DNA of 64,000 nucleotides from UBA5072 sp963705125 (GTDB lineage Bacteria; Bacteroidota; Bacteroidia; Bacteroidales; UBA10428). A program made the position numbers and the translations under genes. Of the stretch, positions 46,616-55,548 are shown one piece after another; the stretch's first letter is position 1, and every line of letters begins with the position of its first letter. The notes beneath the pieces were generated by a model that saw nothing but the letters and a program-made list of their open reading frames with translations, ran no database searches and was not told the DNA's origin. Location of the stretch: positions 310,001-374,000 of the forward strand of contig CAVPIY010000006.1 in the NCBI GenBank assembly GCA_963705125.1, read 5' to 3'.

Positions 46616-47860
46616 TCAGTCAAACCGTATGGTCCGTGCAGGATTGATCCGTGCAATGACCATCGATGGCAACATCAATACCAGCAAGGTGATCAGAAAA
46701 GTACCAAGATTTAACAACAAAAGATGGGAAAGGTTGAAATTCACCGGTACATAGGATAAGAAATAGGACTCCGGATTGAGCTTCAGTATTCTAAAATATT
46801 GCTGAAGGAGGCAAATGCCGATTCCTGCCAGATTGCCCCAGAAAAGCCCCTTTACCATAAGGTAAACCGACTGGTACAGAAAAATACTCCGGATTCCCTG
46901 GTTATTCATCCCCAGTGCTTTCAGAATGCCAATCATGGTAGTACGATCCAGGATGATGATCAGCAACCCGGATATCATATTGAAAGCCGATACAATCAGC
47001 ATCAACCCAAGCAAAACCCAGACATTTTTATCGATCAGCCCCAGCCAGTCAAATATTTGCGGATACCTGCCCCGGATGTTAACTACCCTCAGTTTTGATC
47101 CTTCCGGGCTGAAGCCTGCTCCGGCCATACTGAATACCTGGCGAGTCAAATTGTCCAGCCGGGAATAATCATCGATCAGGATCTCAAAGCCCGATACCTG
47201 CGTACTGTCCCAGTTGTTCAGCTCCTGCAGGTGCCCCAGGTCAGCCAGGATAAACTGCTTGTCAAATTCAACGAGACTGGTCTGGTAAATACCGGCAACT
47301 TCAAATGACCTGCCCCTGGGCTGATCATTGATGAAATACATGGCAAAACGATCACCAGTCTTTAGTTTCAGCAATCCCGACATATATTTGGAGATCAGTA
47401 CCTGGTTTGTTTTAACACCGTCCTGTACCCGGAACAGTGACCCCTCAACCAGATTTTCTTCAAAAAAGCTCCAGTCAAAGTCGCTGCCAATCCCTTTTAC
47501 AATTGCTCCCTGGATATCCTCACTGGTTTTAATGATCCCCGGCTTGGTGGCAAAGACCTGGACATGCCTGATTCCCGGGATCTGCCCAAGTTGAGCAAGA
47601 AATGGCTGCTTTCTGGAAACCGGTTCTGTTTCAAATGAATTATTGGAATCATAATTGATGATCTGAATGTGCGATCCAAAACCGATTATCTTCCGGCGTA
47701 TCTCATTTTTGAAACCTGTTACCGTGGCTACTGAAATGATCATGACCGCCAGACTCAAAGCGATGCCTGTAACGGAAATGCGAATGATTGGCCCAGAAAG
47801 TGATTTCCTGTTCTCTGTATTGAAGGACAGACGTCTGGCTATGAATAATCCGGTTTTCAA
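46616..47860 (-). CDS. FtsX-like ABC transporter permease (LolC/LolE type)
   Basis: 414-residue MacB-PCD/FtsX permease. One helix (about 25-50) precedes a periplasmic domain of about 210 residues, and three helices follow near the C-terminus, as in LolC/E. The start MKTGLFIARRLSFNTE is typical of Bacteroidetes members. These permeases move lipoproteins or other envelope molecules with an ATPase partner; no ATPase gene adjoins it here. The stop lies 5 nt before the NUDIX start. Confidence 0.87.
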   Translation of the reverse strand: MKTGLFIARRLSFNTENRKSLSGPIIRISVTGIALSLAVMIISVATVTGFKNEIRRKIIGFGSHIQIINYDSNNSFETEPVSRKQPFLAQLGQIPGIRHVQVFATKPGIIKTSEDIQGAIVKGIGSDFDWSFFEENLVEGSLFRVQDGVKTNQVLISKYMSGLLKLKTGDRFAMYFINDQPRGRSFEVAGIYQTSLVEFDKQFILADLGHLQELNNWDSTQVSGFEILIDDYSRLDNLTRQVFSMAGAGFSPEGSKLRVVNIRGRYPQIFDWLGLIDKNVWVLLGLMLIVSAFNMISGLLIIILDRTTMIGILKALGMNNQGIRSIFLYQSVYLMVKGLFWGNLAGIGICLLQQYFRILKLNPESYFLSYVPVNFNLSHLLLLNLGTFLITLLVLMLPSMVIARINPARTIRFD

Positions 47861-47942
47861 TCCTTAGGAGTGCTTGACTTTCAAAGATATTAATTATTGC
47901 ATTAATTTTACAGGGTTATCCATTACACCAACTGGCGTACCC

Positions 47943-49137
47943 ATGTTACGGAATCACAAAATGGTATACCTTGTCATACTGATTGGTTTTCAGCTAAGTC
48001 AGGCCTGTGTGGCTGGATCCGGCGAACTGCCCGTGACAGGAGCTGAACAAACCTCCCTGTATTTCCCGATGCTAAAAGGGAAAGCTGTCGGTCTGGTGGC
48101 TAACCATACCTCAAAGATCGGACATCAGCACCTGGCCGATACAATGATCAAATCAGGAGTTAAACTGGCAAGAATATTTGCTCCTGAGCATGGATTCAGG
48201 GGTGATGCCGATGCAGGTGCCGGGATTCAAAACGACATCGATGTTAAAACCGGAGTTCCGGTGGTTTCATTTTATGGCAATCAGTACAAGCCTGCATCCG
48301 CAGATCTTCAGGGTATCGATATCATGGTCTACGACATTCAGGATGTCGGGGTCCGCTTCTATACCTATATATCCACATTGCATTATGTGATGGAAGCCTG
48401 TGCCGGGAATCATATCCCGCTGCTCATACTCGACAGGCCTGATCCGCTTGGCCATTATATAGACGGACCGGTGCTGGAACCAGAATATAAATCATTTGTC
48501 GGCCTTCACCCCATACCGGTTGTCTATGGCATGACACCCGGAGAACTGGCAGGCATGATAAACGGTGAGGGATGGCTTGCCGGTCATATGCATTGCGATC
48601 TGAAGGTGATTCCCTGCAGGAATTATGACCATGGCACTTTTTATCATTTGCCTGTCCATCCTTCTCCAAACCTGAACAGCATGGAAGCCATATATCTTTA
48701 TCCCTCCCTCTGCTTCTTCGAAGGAACAGTCATGAGCCTGGGAAGGGGAACCCCATCCCCGTTCAGGGTGATCGGGCATCCGGATTATCCGGACAAGTCG
48801 TTTTCCTTCATCCCCAGAGCCGGCAGGTCAAACATCGAATCCGCTATTCCGTGACCAGACCTGTTATGGCATTGATCTTCAATCTCTTCAGATTGACACG
48901 CTGATGCACATCCGTGCTATCCGGCTGCAATGGCTGATCGAAGCCTTTCAAAGGATGGACCTGGGGAAAGGCTTTTTTACCGATTATATCGACCGCCTGG
49001 CAGGGACCGGGGAACTGCGGAAGCAGATTCTGTCCGGGGATACTGAACAGGAGATCAGGCAAAGCTGGCAGCCTGGTCTGCAGGAATTTGCCAGTAAACG
49101 GAAAAAATACCTGCTGTATCCGGATTTTAACCAGTAG
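47943..49137 (+). pseudogene. DUF1343 (YbbC-like) exported protein, one frameshift
   Basis: The ATG at 47943 (MLRNHKMVYLVILIGF) gives a signal peptide. The DUF1343 features are IFAPEHGFRGDADAG, DIMVYDIQDVGVRFYTYIS, MEACAGNHIPLLILDRP and PSPNLNSMEAIYLYPSLCFFEG. The reading leaves frame near 48841-48844 and resumes one base later as LFRDQTCYGIDLQSLQ, staying open to TAG 49135-49137; joined length is about 397 residues, normal for the family. DUF1343 proteins are linked to cell-wall turnover (some are exo-muramidase-like NamZ enzymes). The break is probably a one-base insertion. Confidence 0.82.
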
Positions 49138-49164
49138 CTGATATACCGGATATTCCACTGAAAA

Positions 49165-50017
49165 ATGAGCCAGACACCTGAATACAGAACAGTATTGAGC
49201 GGAAATGCCTCGCTTGCTGCAAAGCATTATCCGAATCCCGGGGCTGAATCAATCATTTTCCTGCATGGCGGACCCGGTGTGCCCGATGAAATGACCGAGG
49301 TAAGGGAAATTCTGTCACCGGTTCTGCAGGTGATCACCTTTGACCAGCGGGGAACTGGACCTGGTGATCATGCCCGTTGTACTTATGACATACCGGAATA
49401 TCTGGATGACATTAACCAGATCGCCGGGCATTTCGGGTTTTCCCGTTTCCATCTTTTCGGACATTCATGGGGAGGCCTGTATGCCCAGCTTTATGCACAG
49501 GCTTATCCCGAAAGGATATCTGAGCCTCTTTCTGTGCAGTCCTGCTTCCGGTTGTGGCAGGAAAATCTGGAAGCTTACCGAACGTGAGGTCTTGCAATAC
49601 AACCGAAATCGTTCAACTAACCTGGAATGGATCAGCATGGGACTGAACTCACTGCTGGGTAGGCTGGGAAGCAGCCGGGCATGCCGGAGATTGTTCAGGC
49701 AGGTGATCATCAATTATCATAAAGGCTTCGATGTACCGGCACCGGAAAAGGAGAAACTGGCAAAGATAAATGCCCGTCCGGTAAGCAAAACACGGCAGTA
49801 CATTATCAGGCATGCCCCACTGAAATCTTTTGGTCATACAGCATATCCGGTTATCGTAACTTACGGAGACCAGGATGCATATGGAATAAGCCGGGAATTC
49901 ACCCGTGAGCGTCTTCCGGAAGCCAGATATGAAATTGTTCACGATTGTGGCCATACACCCTGGAAGCATAATCTAAAAGAATTTAGAAGAATTCTGACAT
50001 CATTCTATGCGAAATAA
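49165..50017 (+). pseudogene. Alpha/beta hydrolase, proline iminopeptidase-like (S33), one frameshift
   Basis: The first frame gives FLHGGPGVPDEM (oxyanion HGGPG), FDQRGTGPGD and the nucleophile elbow GHSWGG. It is lost near 49521-49524, and a second frame continues (SLFLCSPASGCGRKIWKLTER) to the acid in TYGDQDAYG and the catalytic His in DCGHTPW, ending at 50017. Joined it is about 283 residues with a complete triad, as expected for an S33 aminopeptidase or related hydrolase. A one-base insertion in TATCTGAGCC is the simplest explanation. It lies 27 nt after the DUF1343 gene on the same strand. Confidence 0.8.
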
Positions 50018-50079
50018 TCCTTTTCCCAGGCAACCCTTCTTGTATTTCCGGGGTTCAGGATATAAAGAGCAATACGGAT

Positions 50080-50625
50080 TTGGACGAATTACTCCTGATA
50101 AAGCAGTGTAAACAAAAGCAAAGGCAGGCGCAGAAGCGACTGTATGAAGAATTGTATCCCGCTGCATACCGCCTTTCCCGCCGCTATGTTGCCAGCAGCC
50201 ACGATGCCGAGGATGTGCTGATCAATGCCTTTATCCGGGTATTTCGTCACCTGACATCATTCGAATACCGGGGTGAGGGCAGTCTTCAAAAGTGGGTCAA
50301 CACCATCGTGATCCATGAATGTATACGCTTCCTGTCAAGGTACAAACCTGTGATATTAGAGGAAGATATGTCTGTCCTGGCTGTGGAAAGGGTCTGGGAT
50401 GGCAATTCTTCCGGATGCGATGCGGAAGAGATCATACAAATCCTCGGTCAAATGCCGGCAGGGTACCGGACCGTTTTTAACCTGTATGCCATTGAAGGGT
50501 ATACACATCCTGAAATAGCCGGCATGCTGAACATAAACGAAGGCACTTCTAAATCGCAACTAAGCAAGGCAAGAAATTATATCATTGAAAAATTAAAAGA
50601 AAGAAAACCATATGGAACCGCTTGA
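50080..50625 (+). CDS. ECF RNA polymerase sigma factor
   Basis: 181 residues. Sigma region 2 is visible (YPAAYRLSRRYVASSHDAEDVLINAF) and region 4 has the helix-turn-helix GYTHPEIAGMLNINEGTSKSQLSKAR. The ORF begins with a TTG at 50080; no in-frame ATG upstream was seen, so the start is uncertain. It overlaps the next gene by 14 nt. With that membrane protein it forms a typical sigma/anti-sigma unit, and the beta-barrel gene after it may be a target or a signal receiver. Confidence 0.9.
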   Translation: MDELLLIKQCKQKQRQAQKRLYEELYPAAYRLSRRYVASSHDAEDVLINAFIRVFRHLTSFEYRGEGSLQKWVNTIVIHECIRFLSRYKPVILEEDMSVLAVERVWDGNSSGCDAEEIIQILGQMPAGYRTVFNLYAIEGYTHPEIAGMLNINEGTSKSQLSKARNYIIEKLKERKPYGTA

Positions 50626-51265
50626 TCTGGATGGATATATCCGGGATAAACTGAAGGAAGCAGCGCATTCCCTTCCGAATGAAAATCATGAGAGGAGAGA
50701 CAGGATCTGGAAGGCTGTCAGCCACCAACTGGAAATCAGGCCGGCACCCTGGCTCAGGGTGGCAGCAATGATCGTATTCCTGCTTATACCTTCAGGGATT
50801 CTTATATTGCAAAACATGCAGCAGAAAAAACAGATTGCAGGTCTGCGGAAAAAAATTGCCCTTCTGGATAAGGAATCCTCATATCCGGAAAGTCCCCTGG
50901 CACGAAAACAAAAGGAGAAAACCATAATCATACATGATACTATCAGGATTATCCAGCCGGCGGTGATCACAACCAAAACGGATACGGTAGAAGTTATGCG
51001 GTACATAACCGATACTGTTGTTGTATTTCGTAAGCCTGAATTTGTGTTGCAGGACAGGGATTCAGTTTTTGTACCAGGGTCAAAAAATTCAGGTGCATCA
51101 GACTGGGATCAGCCCTCACCGGTAATAAGTGAGTATATTTTGGCTGCTACTCCTAAAGATACAAAAAATTCATCCTATCGATCGAGATCAATTTCCATAG
51201 TTTTTGGATCGGGTGATTCCAGGAATACAGATTCCCAAATGAGAGGAATTAAAGCAAAATTCTAA
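50612..51265 (+). CDS. Membrane protein, probable anti-sigma factor
   Basis: 217 residues. A soluble N-terminus (about 1-45), a single membrane helix (about residues 48-66, LRVAAMIVFLLIPSGILI) and a periplasmic part with Gln/Lys coiled-coil character and then TDTVEVMRYITDTVVVF. The topology matches anti-sigma factors, and the gene starts 14 nt inside the ECF sigma gene. No zinc-binding HxxxCxxC motif of the usual ZAS domain is visible, so the interaction domain is not recognised and the call rests on position and topology. Confidence 0.62.
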   Translation: MEPLDLDGYIRDKLKEAAHSLPNENHERRDRIWKAVSHQLEIRPAPWLRVAAMIVFLLIPSGILILQNMQQKKQIAGLRKKIALLDKESSYPESPLARKQKEKTIIIHDTIRIIQPAVITTKTDTVEVMRYITDTVVVFRKPEFVLQDRDSVFVPGSKNSGASDWDQPSPVISEYILAATPKDTKNSSYRSRSISIVFGSGDSRNTDSQMRGIKAKF

Positions 51266-51290
51266 TATTCATTTTAAAGAAGCCTTACCA

Positions 51291-52259
51291 ATGAAAACGA
51301 TCAAGCTTATTCTGATTCTTATCACATCCTTTCTGATGGCTGATCTTTCCGGGCAATCGAAGAAATTGTTTCTCGATACGGTCAATATAGACTGTAGTGA
51401 TCATGTACGGGTAATAATTGCCACTTATAATCATATGGATCTTAAGAAGGACACTACCCTGACAGCACATATATTCAATCTGCAAAAAATAATGAAAAAG
51501 CTCGAAGACAATGTTCCGGAGAACTTTTATAGAATTATTTTTAAACCCAATTATTCTGTTATTATGGAAAAGGTTCCCCCGGTTACCAATTATATGGTCA
51601 GGGGGGATTCAATCATACCATTCAGGCAAAAGAATATCTGTGAAATGAAAACATCAGAGTATGATCTGTATATCTATTTTGAGGATATTCAAGGACTTCT
51701 GGATCCGGAAATTGCTCATTGTGTGATCGAAACAGTGCACAGCCTTCCTGGTAAGAGTCGTTTTGCCTGGTCTTACAACTATAAGTATATCAACGGGACA
51801 AAATCGATTGAATCGCTTCAACCTAAAAAGACTAATGGCTGGGATATGCTGAATATCACTCCGGGCATTGGTGTAGGCCTCGTGCCAGAAAGATTAATGT
51901 TAGATGTTAGTCTTGAGGTGGGATTTAATTTCAGCAAAAAGGGCGTTATTAAGAATTCGTTTTACCTGTCGGATGAATTCGTAGTTTTTTCCGATGGCTA
52001 TGATTTTCAGTCATCAATCAATGATTTTGTAAACATCGGTTACCGGTATAATTTATCAAACCATCCCGATAAGAATAACTGGTTAGGCACTGAAATTGGT
52101 GTTGCTGTGTTGAGAAAATCCAGTAATCCTTTTTCAGATAACTTGTTTAGGGTTGGTATAAAGTGGGATATTGGAAAATCATTTTGGGTTTCCGGTTACC
52201 TTTATGTTAATAAATATAATTCGTTGGATCCGGGAATTAAAATCGGTTTTGGATTTTAA
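51291..52259 (+). CDS. Secreted protein with beta-barrel-like C-terminus
   Basis: 322 residues with a signal peptide (MKTIKLILILITSFLMADLSGQ). Residues about 25-170 contain no recognised motif. From about 185 the sequence has alternating beta strands (GIGVGLVPERLMLDVSLEVGF, GIKIGFGF at the end), suggesting a small outer-membrane barrel. It begins 25 nt after the anti-sigma gene and may be part of the same operon. Function unknown. Confidence 0.6.
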   Translation: MKTIKLILILITSFLMADLSGQSKKLFLDTVNIDCSDHVRVIIATYNHMDLKKDTTLTAHIFNLQKIMKKLEDNVPENFYRIIFKPNYSVIMEKVPPVTNYMVRGDSIIPFRQKNICEMKTSEYDLYIYFEDIQGLLDPEIAHCVIETVHSLPGKSRFAWSYNYKYINGTKSIESLQPKKTNGWDMLNITPGIGVGLVPERLMLDVSLEVGFNFSKKGVIKNSFYLSDEFVVFSDGYDFQSSINDFVNIGYRYNLSNHPDKNNWLGTEIGVAVLRKSSNPFSDNLFRVGIKWDIGKSFWVSGYLYVNKYNSLDPGIKIGFGF

Positions 52260-52382
52260 TTCTATCTCATACGAAATCTGGATACATTAATTAATAAGGC
52301 GAATTAAGAGTTGAATATTTATTTTGACTTTAAAATCCACTGTTTAAGAAGGTGGTAATGTATTTTTAGAAGTATATTGAAA

Positions 52383-52572
52383 AAACCTGAAAGGGTTTAA
52401 TATGAATAACCGTGGGTGAAGCCCACGGTTAAGTGACACCCCCGAGATCCTCAGCCCCGAAATGGGCTGAACTGTGTTTCTGTAAATTCAACCACTTTGT
52501 GGCTGAGATATATTCGTAGTTCAATCCGTGGGTTATCACCCACGGTTATTTAGATTTAGCCACTTCGTGGCT
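52383..52572. repeat. Cluster of six short palindromes (REP-like)
   Basis: Within a 566-nt gene-free stretch (52260-52825) lie: AAACC/GGTTT at 52383-52398; AACCGTGGG/CCCACGGTT at 52408-52430; CAGCCC/GGGCTG at 52452-52469; CCAC/GTGG near 52491-52503; CCGTGGG/CCCACGG near 52526-52546; AGCCAC/GTGGCT at 52558-52572. The CCGTGGG stem occurs twice. The remaining parts of the stretch (52260-52382 and 52573-52825) show nothing else. This looks like REP elements mobilised by tyrosine transposases of the RAYT type, though no transposase is in the window. Confidence 0.72.
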
Positions 52573-52825
52573 GTTCAATTTAACCGGCATTGAAAGTATA
52601 TTTTTTTAATTTCAACTCTTTATTTGCATTAATACTGACTTTAGAGAGTATTGAATAGATTTGCTCTCTTTTTTATCCAACATGTCAGGAACATTCTTAC
52701 ATGCAAGAAAAAACTAAGTAAAACAGTGATTTCCAGAACTTATGAGACATTGAAAAGATTACGATATATTCAGATTGATTTTTGCTAACTTGCATTGCTG
52801 AATAGAAATCAAATATCTGAAACAC

Positions 52826-53590
52826 GTGATTTCACTCTGTGCCCTGGCTTCCGGAAGCAACGGGAACTGCTATTACATTGGCAACGAACATGAAGCCATC
52901 CTGATCGATGCGGGCATCCCGGCACGCCGGATCGTTGCCAGAATGCACCTGCAGGATCTGACACCTGCCAAGGTCAGGGCCATTTTCGTTTCCCACGAAC
53001 ATGCTGATCATGCCGGCGGTGCGCGTGTTTTGGCCAGAAGGCTGAAGGTCCCGGTTTATGTGACACAGAAGACGTATTTGGCGATGTATCCGAATCATAA
53101 ACCCGATCTGCCCAGGTTTTTTGCGCCCGGGCAGGAAATTCCCGTGGGTTCTTTTCAGGTGCATCCCTTCCTGAAAAACCACGATGCTGCTGAGCCCTGT
53201 TCCTTCAGGATTGCTTATAAGGGATTTCATGTGGGGGTATTCACCGACATCGGGAGTCCCTGTGAAAGGGTCATTCATCATCTCAGCCAGTGCCATGCCC
53301 TTTTCCTCGAGACCAACTATGATGAGAAAATGTTATGGGAGGGCAGTTATCCTTTCCCGATCAAACAAAGGATAGCCTCTGATCACGGCCATCTGTCAAA
53401 TGACCAGGCATTTGATCTGCTGAAGAACCATTCGGGCAGCGGATTACAAATGGTCTTACTGAGTCACCTTTCGGCTGAAAATAACACACCTGAAACTGCT
53501 TTGAACCGTTTCAGCGAGCTGGCAAAGAAATTCAGTATTCAATTGACTTCAAGGCATGCCCCCGGGGATGTTTTTCAGCTTGAACATTAA
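52826..53590 (+). CDS. MBL-fold metallohydrolase, YycJ/WalJ type
   Basis: 254 residues from a GTG start at 52826. The metal site HEHADHAGG and the early segment ALASGSNGNCYYIGNE match the YycJ/WalJ-type beta-lactamase-fold proteins. Further ligands are visible in FTDIGS and SDHGHLSND. Such proteins are small exonuclease-like hydrolases; WalJ is linked to the WalRK system in Firmicutes, but no such genes are here. The substrate is unknown. It is convergent with the aminotransferase gene; the 142-nt gap holds heptamer repeats. Confidence 0.86.
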   Translation: MISLCALASGSNGNCYYIGNEHEAILIDAGIPARRIVARMHLQDLTPAKVRAIFVSHEHADHAGGARVLARRLKVPVYVTQKTYLAMYPNHKPDLPRFFAPGQEIPVGSFQVHPFLKNHDAAEPCSFRIAYKGFHVGVFTDIGSPCERVIHHLSQCHALFLETNYDEKMLWEGSYPFPIKQRIASDHGHLSNDQAFDLLKNHSGSGLQMVLLSHLSAENNTPETALNRFSELAKKFSIQLTSRHAPGDVFQLEH

Positions 53591-53665
53591 CGGTTTAGTT
53601 ACAACTAAGTGAAGCGTTCTCACGAGCGGCAGTGAGTAAACTACGCCACGTAGTGGGTTTCCAAC

Positions 53666-53714
53666 ACCGAATACCGAATACTGAATACTGAATACTGAAT
53701 ACTGAATACTGAAT
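53666..53714. repeat. ACYGAAT heptamer array
   Basis: Seven contiguous units: two ACCGAAT and five ACTGAAT, from 53666 to 53714, between convergent genes. ACCGAAT is also the unit of the right arm at 1032-1066, so the same unit is used at two loci more than 50 kb apart. Confidence 0.88.
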
Positions 53715-53732
53715 ACCTGCCTGATCACTGGA

Positions 53733-54932
53733 TCACGTCCGCTTTCCCGGATATACCTCCAGCCCCCGCCTCAGGCATTCCATAGCCTTTTTCAGATCAT
53801 CAAGATTAAGCACATAGGCAATCCGGACTTCCTGTTTCCCGAGCTCGGCATTAATATAAAAACCCGAACCGGGAGCCAGCATCACGGTCTGTTTCTTATA
53901 CTCGAATTCCTGGAGCATCCACATGGCAAATTTTTCTGCATCATCCACGGGAAGCCTGGCCATCACATAAAAAGCACCCCGGGGCATGGGGCAGAATACA
54001 CCTTCTATGCCGTTCAACGCTTTCACCAAGTAATTCCGGCGTTCCAGAAACGAATTGTATACATAATCCAGATATTCCGGTGGAGAGTCGAGAGCTGCTT
54101 CTGCGGCCAGCTGACCAAGGTTGGGAGGACAAAGTCTGGCCTGACAGAATTTCAGGGCGGTTTGCAGTAATTCCCGGTTTCTTGATGCCATTACGCCGAC
54201 ACGCAAGCCGGTTGCACTGTATCTCTTGGATACGGAATCGATCAGGATAAGATTTTGTTCAAGGCCCTCCAGGTTCATGGCCGGTATGAATTCACCCCCG
54301 TCATAACACAATTCCCGGTACACTTCATCACTCAGAAAAAAAAGATTATGCTTCTTCACCAGGTCGCGCAGCTGAATGAGTTCCTCTTTCGAGTAAAGAT
54401 AGCCCGTTGGGTTATTCGGATTGCAGATGATGATGGCCCGGGTGCGAGGTGTGATTTTTTTTTCAAATTCACTGATCGGGGGAAGGGCGAAACAGCTTTC
54501 AATGCTGGAGCGTAACCGGAATTACCTCCACATCGGAAGCGGTGGCAAAACTGAAATAGTTGGCATAAAAAGGCTCTGGCACAATGATCTCATCCCCTGC
54601 ATTCAGACAGGTCAGCAGGGTTAGTGTAATCGCTTCTGAAGCACCGGTTGTGATGAGGATATCCTGATAATCAGATCAACGCCGATTTTTTTATAATATT
54701 CCGCAAATTTGCGGCGAAGGGATTCATTACCTGCACTATGTCCGTAATCAATTATGCTGGCATTGATATTCCGTATTGCCTGCAAGGCATTGGGAGAGGT
54801 AAGGATATCCGGTTGGCCGATATTCAACTTGTAAACCTTACAACCTCTTTTGCCGGCTTCTTCTGCCAGGGGGACAAGCTTACGGATGGGAGAACTGGGC
54901 ATCAACCGGCCACGATTCGAAATATTGGGCAT
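53733..54932 (-). pseudogene. PLP-dependent aminotransferase, two compensating frameshifts
   Basis: Fold type I aminotransferase of the aspartate/alanine aminotransferase class, joined length about 399 residues, normal for the family. The first segment starts at 54932 (MPNISNRGRLMPSSPIRK). It leaves frame near 54661-54670; a second frame gives DILITTGASEAITLTLLT; near 54499-54504 the first frame returns (ESCFALPPISEFEKKI). The third segment carries NPNNPTGYLYSKEEL, the PLP Lys in SVSKRYSATGLRVG and the C-terminal domain. Segments 1 and 3 are in the same frame. It should transfer an amino group between an amino acid and 2-oxoglutarate; the exact substrate is not clear. Sequencing errors are the simplest explanation for the breaks. 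Confidence 0.82.
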
Positions 54933-54982
54933 GTATTAATGAGTTTATGGGATGTTGACAGGTTTTTGATGGTATGAAGGGT

Positions 54983-55393
54983 TTACTTCGCCGCCTCTTC
55001 AACTTTGCCTCTGATTTTCAGAACAACCGGGGTTTTATCGGCATTGGAATAAACCGAAATGGATTTTGAGAAATTACCGGTTATACGGGTATTGTAGATT
55101 ACTTTGATAACGCCTTTTTCACCTTTACCAACAGGATCCCTGGGCCATTGTGGTACAGTGCAGCCGCAGGATGAGCGGACATTTTTCAAAATCAAGGGCA
55201 CCTTTCCGGTATTCTTAAAGACGAACTCAAAAGTTCCGTTGCCTCCCTGCGGTATGGTCCCAAAATCATGTTGTACGGTCTCGAATTCTATTGTGGCAGC
55301 ATCTTGTATGGCATCAGCTTTCGTGTTTGATGGAGAACAGCCAAACAAGAGCAACCAGGATGACAGGGCAAGTATAGAAATTACCTTCTTCAT
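54983..55393 (-). CDS. DUF1573 lipoprotein
   Basis: 136 residues from the ATG at 55393 (MKKVISILALSSWLLLFGC), which gives a lipoprotein signal with lipobox Cys19; a longer reading starts at 55441 but adds an unlikely N-terminus. The DUF1573 domain is visible as HDFGTIPQGGNGTFEFVFKN and SSCGCTVPQWP. This Ig-like domain is widespread in Bacteroidetes envelope proteins; function is not known. It lies between two frameshifted genes and is intact itself. Confidence 0.82.
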   Translation of the reverse strand: MKKVISILALSSWLLLFGCSPSNTKADAIQDAATIEFETVQHDFGTIPQGGNGTFEFVFKNTGKVPLILKNVRSSCGCTVPQWPRDPVGKGEKGVIKVIYNTRITGNFSKSISVYSNADKTPVVLKIRGKVEEAAK

Positions 55394-55548
55394 AATTGCT
55401 TCAATGTTCTGTATGCGTGCAAAAGTAATGGTTTTCACCATATGCTGTTCATTAAACTACAAAAAACCTGTACAACCCATCCGGATTGGTGAAATGTTAT
55501 ATTTTTGTCGGTTAATCGCTATTTTGTTATCAGCATAAACTATGAGCT

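Noticed and set aside
49340..49587. Second overlapping hydrolase gene
   Set aside because: Only the part after about 49520 is protein-like; the upstream part is the wrong frame of the same gene, so one frameshifted gene explains both.
52260..52825. Riboswitch or long non-coding RNA
   Set aside because: The stretch is a series of independent small hairpins with no recognised aptamer core, and the next gene is an unrelated hydrolase.
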